From Streptomyces fulvoviolaceus (GTDB taxonomy: Bacteria; Actinomycetota; Actinomycetes; Streptomycetales; Streptomycetaceae), in contig NZ_JOEY01000063.1 of NCBI RefSeq assembly GCF_000718165.1, positions 1 through 43,984 on the forward strand: a DNA stretch of 43,984 nucleotides, written 5' to 3'. How positions within the stretch are numbered: position 1 is the stretch's first letter; each line of letters begins with the position of its first letter. This document shows, piece by piece, positions 41,577 to 43,984 of the stretch. A program made the position numbers and the translations under genes. The notes under the pieces were generated by a model. The model was not told where the DNA came from, searched no databases, and saw nothing but the letters and a program-made list of their open reading frames with translations.

Positions 41577-42676
41577 AAATCACCGCAGTCGATGCCATCC
41601 CGTTCGCGATCCCCTACCGGAAGCCGCTGAAATTCGCCAGCGGCGAGGTGCACACAGCCGACCACGTGCTGGTACGCGTGCACACCGACGAGGGCCTGGT
41701 CGGCACCGCCGAGGCGCCGCCCCGCCCGTATACCTACGGTGAGACCCAGGAGTCGATCGTCGCGGTGATCGACAAGATCTTCGCGCCGCAGATTCTGGGG
41801 TTGACGGCCCTGGAGCGGGAGGCGGTCCACGCCCGTCTGGACCGCACGGTCGGCAACCCGACCGCCAAGGCCGCGATCGACATGGCCCTGTGGGACATCC
41901 TCGGTCAGGCCGCCGGCATGCCGGTCTCCGGACTGCTCGGCGGCTACACCGACCGGATGCGGGTGAGCCACATGGTCGGCTTCGCACCGGCGGAGGAGAT
42001 GGTCGCCGAGGCGGAGCGGATCCGGGACACGTACGGCGTCACCACCTTCAAGGTGAAGGTCGGACGGCAGCCCTACGGCGACGACGTCGCCGCCTGCCGG
42101 GCGCTGCGGGAGTCGCTGGGCCCGGACGTGGAGCTGTACATCGACGGCAACCGTGGCTGGACTGCGTCCCAGTCGGCGCGCGCCCTGCGCGAGATGGCCG
42201 ACCTCGGGCTGACCTTCGCCGAGGAACTCTGCCCCGCCGACGACGTGTTGGGCCGCCGCTGGCTGGTCGCGCAGAGCTCCGTCCCGTTCATCGCCGACGA
42301 GAGCGCCACCCGCGCCGCCGAGGTGACCCGTGAACTGCTCGGCGGCTCCGCGACGGCCATCAGCATCAAGACCGCTCGCACCGGCTTCACCGCCTCCCAG
42401 CGCGTGCTGCACGAGTGCGAGGGCCTGGGTGTCGAGGTGGTGATGGGCAATCAGATCGACGGCCAGATCGGCACGTTGTGCTCCGTGACCTTCGGAGCGG
42501 CCCATCGGTCGGCTTCCCGCCACGCCGGCGAACTGTCCAACTTCCTCGACATGACCGACGACCTCCTCACCGAGCCGCTGACCATCGAGGACGGCACCCT
42601 GCGCCTGCGTGAGGGCGCCGGACTCGGTATCGACATCGACCCCGACAAACTCGCCCGCTACCGCCGGGACCACTGA
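41573..42676 (+). CDS. catB: Muconate cycloisomerase
   Basis: 367 residues of the enolase superfamily, muconate-lactonizing subgroup. Lys160/Lys162 (KVK), Asp191 (YIDGNRGW), the Glu in FAEELCP, the Asp in IADESAT and the Lys in SIKTARTG line the site. It converts cis,cis-muconate to muconolactone. GTG 41573 overlaps the catR stop, and AGGGGGAA precedes it. It is distinct from the mandelate racemase-like protein at 28511 in the same superfamily. Confidence 0.93.
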   Translation: MKITAVDAIPFAIPYRKPLKFASGEVHTADHVLVRVHTDEGLVGTAEAPPRPYTYGETQESIVAVIDKIFAPQILGLTALEREAVHARLDRTVGNPTAKAAIDMALWDILGQAAGMPVSGLLGGYTDRMRVSHMVGFAPAEEMVAEAERIRDTYGVTTFKVKVGRQPYGDDVAACRALRESLGPDVELYIDGNRGWTASQSARALREMADLGLTFAEELCPADDVLGRRWLVAQSSVPFIADESATRAAEVTRELLGGSATAISIKTARTGFTASQRVLHECEGLGVEVVMGNQIDGQIGTLCSVTFGAAHRSASRHAGELSNFLDMTDDLLTEPLTIEDGTLRLREGAGLGIDIDPDKLARYRRDH

Positions 42677-42716
42677 CCCGCTTTCAGTCGACCCACTTTC
42701 AAGGGACGGAAAGACA

Positions 42717-43571
42717 ATGAGCGACATCATCACCGAGCAGGCCACCGCCGCCGCATCCGGAACCGCCGCCACCGAGCAGTTCCGCAGCAAGCAGCGGACT
42801 CAGGCGGCCGACGTGGACACCAAGCGCGTCGACACGCTGGTCTCCGAACTCCTCGCCGCCGCCCACGACATCATCCGCCGCCACAAGGTGACGTACGCCG
42901 AGTACGACGTGCTCAAGTCCTGGCTGATCCAGGTCGGCGAGGACGGCGAGTGGCCGCTCTTCCTCGACGTCTGGCTGGAGCACGTCGTGGAGGAGGTCGC
43001 CAACGAGAACCGCGAGGGCAGTAAGGGCACGATCGAGGGCCCGTACTACATCCCCGACGCCCCGATCCTGGCCGCCGAGGCGACCCTTCCGATGCGGGAC
43101 GGCGAGGAGGGCACGGCGCTGCTCTTCCAGGGCCAGGTGAGGAGCGTGGACGGCACGCCGCTGTCCGGCGCCACGGTGGAGATCTGGCACGCCGACAACG
43201 ACGGCTACTACTCCCAGTTCGCACCCAACCTGCCCGAGTGGAACCTGCGCGGCACCGTCGTCGCCGACGACCGGGGCAACTTCGGGATCCACACCATCGA
43301 GCCCGCGCCCTACCAGATCCCCACCGACGGCTCCTGCGGCCGGCTCATCGCCGCGGCGGGCTGGCACGCCTGGCGGCCTGCCCACCTCCACCTGAAGGCG
43401 TCGGCGCCGGGTCACCAACTCATCACCACCCAGCTGTACTTCAAGGGCGGCAGCCACGTCGCCGACGACATCGCCTCCGCCGTGAAGCCCGAGCTGATTC
43501 TCGACCCCGGCCCGGCGGCGGATGGCGACGGTCGTGAGGTCACGTACGACTTCGTTCTCGACAAGGCGTGA
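42717..43571 (+). CDS. catA: Catechol 1,2-dioxygenase
   Basis: 284 residues, intradiol ring-cleaving dioxygenase. The non-heme Fe(III) ligands are Tyr111 (EGPYYIP), Tyr199 (PYQIPTDG), His223 and His225 (RPAHLHLKAS). The N-terminal helical linker domain (about 25-100) includes FLDVWLEHVVEEVANEN. It splits catechol to cis,cis-muconate. ATG 42717 is chosen because the frame upstream (from 42609) belongs to the catB tail. 40 bases separate it from catB. Confidence 0.95.
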   Translation: MSDIITEQATAAASGTAATEQFRSKQRTQAADVDTKRVDTLVSELLAAAHDIIRRHKVTYAEYDVLKSWLIQVGEDGEWPLFLDVWLEHVVEEVANENREGSKGTIEGPYYIPDAPILAAEATLPMRDGEEGTALLFQGQVRSVDGTPLSGATVEIWHADNDGYYSQFAPNLPEWNLRGTVVADDRGNFGIHTIEPAPYQIPTDGSCGRLIAAAGWHAWRPAHLHLKASAPGHQLITTQLYFKGGSHVADDIASAVKPELILDPGPAADGDGREVTYDFVLDKA

Positions 43572-43577
43572 TGAGCG

Positions 43578-43862
43578 ATGCTGTTCGCGGTACGCATGGA
43601 CGTCGACATTCCGCGCGACCTTGACCCCGAGGTCCGCGCGGACCTGGTGGCCCGCGAGAAGGCCTACTGCCAGGAACTGCAGAAGTCCGGTGAGTGGGCG
43701 CACATCTGGCGGTGCGTCGGGCAGTACGCCAACATCAGCGTCTTCGATGTCGCCGACAACGAGGCGCTGCACCTGCTCCTGTGGAACCTCCCGCTCTTTC
43801 CCTACATGAGCGTCGAGGTCACACCCCTGGCACAGCACCCCTCGGTTCTGGCGGCCGGGTGA
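43578..43862 (+). CDS. catC: Muconolactone delta-isomerase
   Basis: 94 residues, the normal size. The N-terminus MLFAVRMDVDIPRDLDPE and the motif HIWRCVGQYANISVFDVADN are characteristic, as is LHLLLWNLPLFPYM. It isomerises muconolactone to 3-oxoadipate enol-lactone. The start is 6 bases after catA, and the stop overlaps the next start (TGATG). Confidence 0.95.
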   Translation: MLFAVRMDVDIPRDLDPEVRADLVAREKAYCQELQKSGEWAHIWRCVGQYANISVFDVADNEALHLLLWNLPLFPYMSVEVTPLAQHPSVLAAG

Positions 43863-43984
43863 TGGACAAGGTGGTCGCCACGGCTCTGGAGGCCGTGGCC
43901 GATGTGCCGGACGGCGCGTCGCTCGCGGCGGGCGGCTTCGGGCTGAGCGGTGTGCCGAACGTACTGATCCAGGCACTGTACGAG
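43862..43984 (+). CDS. pcaI: 3-oxoadipate CoA-transferase subunit A (N-terminal part)
   Basis: The first 41 codons, running off the window. MDKVVATALEAVADVPDGAS is followed by GGFGLSGVPNVLIQAL, the conserved CoA-transferase subunit A start. After catC the natural role is activation of 3-oxoadipate with succinyl-CoA. A 3-oxoacid (acetoacetate) CoA-transferase is the alternative by sequence alone; context favours PcaI. No enol-lactone hydrolase (catD/pcaD) is seen before it. Confidence 0.8.
   Translation, partial: MDKVVATALEAVADVPDGASLAAGGFGLSGVPNVLIQALYE

Overview
The window reads as a chromosomal accessory/catabolic region of a high-GC Gram-positive actinomycete, most likely Streptomyces or a close relative. 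Codons are strongly G/C-ended, GTG and TTG starts are common, sugar-ABC genes come without an ATPase (streptomycetes use a shared one), and genes are packed with 1-11 base start/stop overlaps. I see no rRNA, tRNA, insertion sequence, prophage or CRISPR array.

Layout. (1) 1-6.5 kb: tail of a small membrane protein, a CocE/NonD-type serine hydrolase, then a LacI regulator divergent from an esterase and a family 2 glycoside hydrolase, with a LacI-type operator between them. (2) 6.8-17 kb: a polyol/sugar operon on the minus strand (binding lipoprotein, two permeases, two zinc dehydrogenases, DeoR repressor, HAD phosphatase). A PfkB kinase diverges from it, an FGGY kinase faces the PfkB kinase, and a 2-hydroxyacid dehydrogenase relic lies next to the FGGY kinase. 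(3) 17.1-25.4 kb: a nine-gene minus-strand operon of the Nit1C / MSMEG_0565-0572 nitrilase type (nitrogen starvation and cyanide/nitrile assimilation). It carries a second nitrilase paralogue that has lost the catalytic Cys and Glu, plus an amidohydrolase. (4) 25.7-32.4 kb: a GAF/PucR-type activator divergent from a class II aldolase, a mandelate racemase-like enzyme, a true nitrilase, a PEBP-like protein and a DyP peroxidase. (5) 32.4-43.98 kb: the complete benzoate-to-muconolactone route: benABCD, a benK-type transporter and a LuxR/LAL activator (benR-like) on the minus strand, and divergently catR-catB-catA-catC followed by the start of a 3-oxoadipate CoA-transferase gene.

How it fits together. 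Region 5 takes up benzoate and converts it through catechol and muconate toward 3-oxoadipate. Region 4 could hydrolyse a nitrile to an acid and racemise mandelate, which would feed benzoate, but mandelate dehydrogenase and benzoylformate decarboxylase are not in this window, so that link is inference. Region 3 may recover nitrogen from cyanide or nitriles. Regions 1 and 2 are independent carbohydrate-use modules. All family assignments are from reading motifs; no database search was run.
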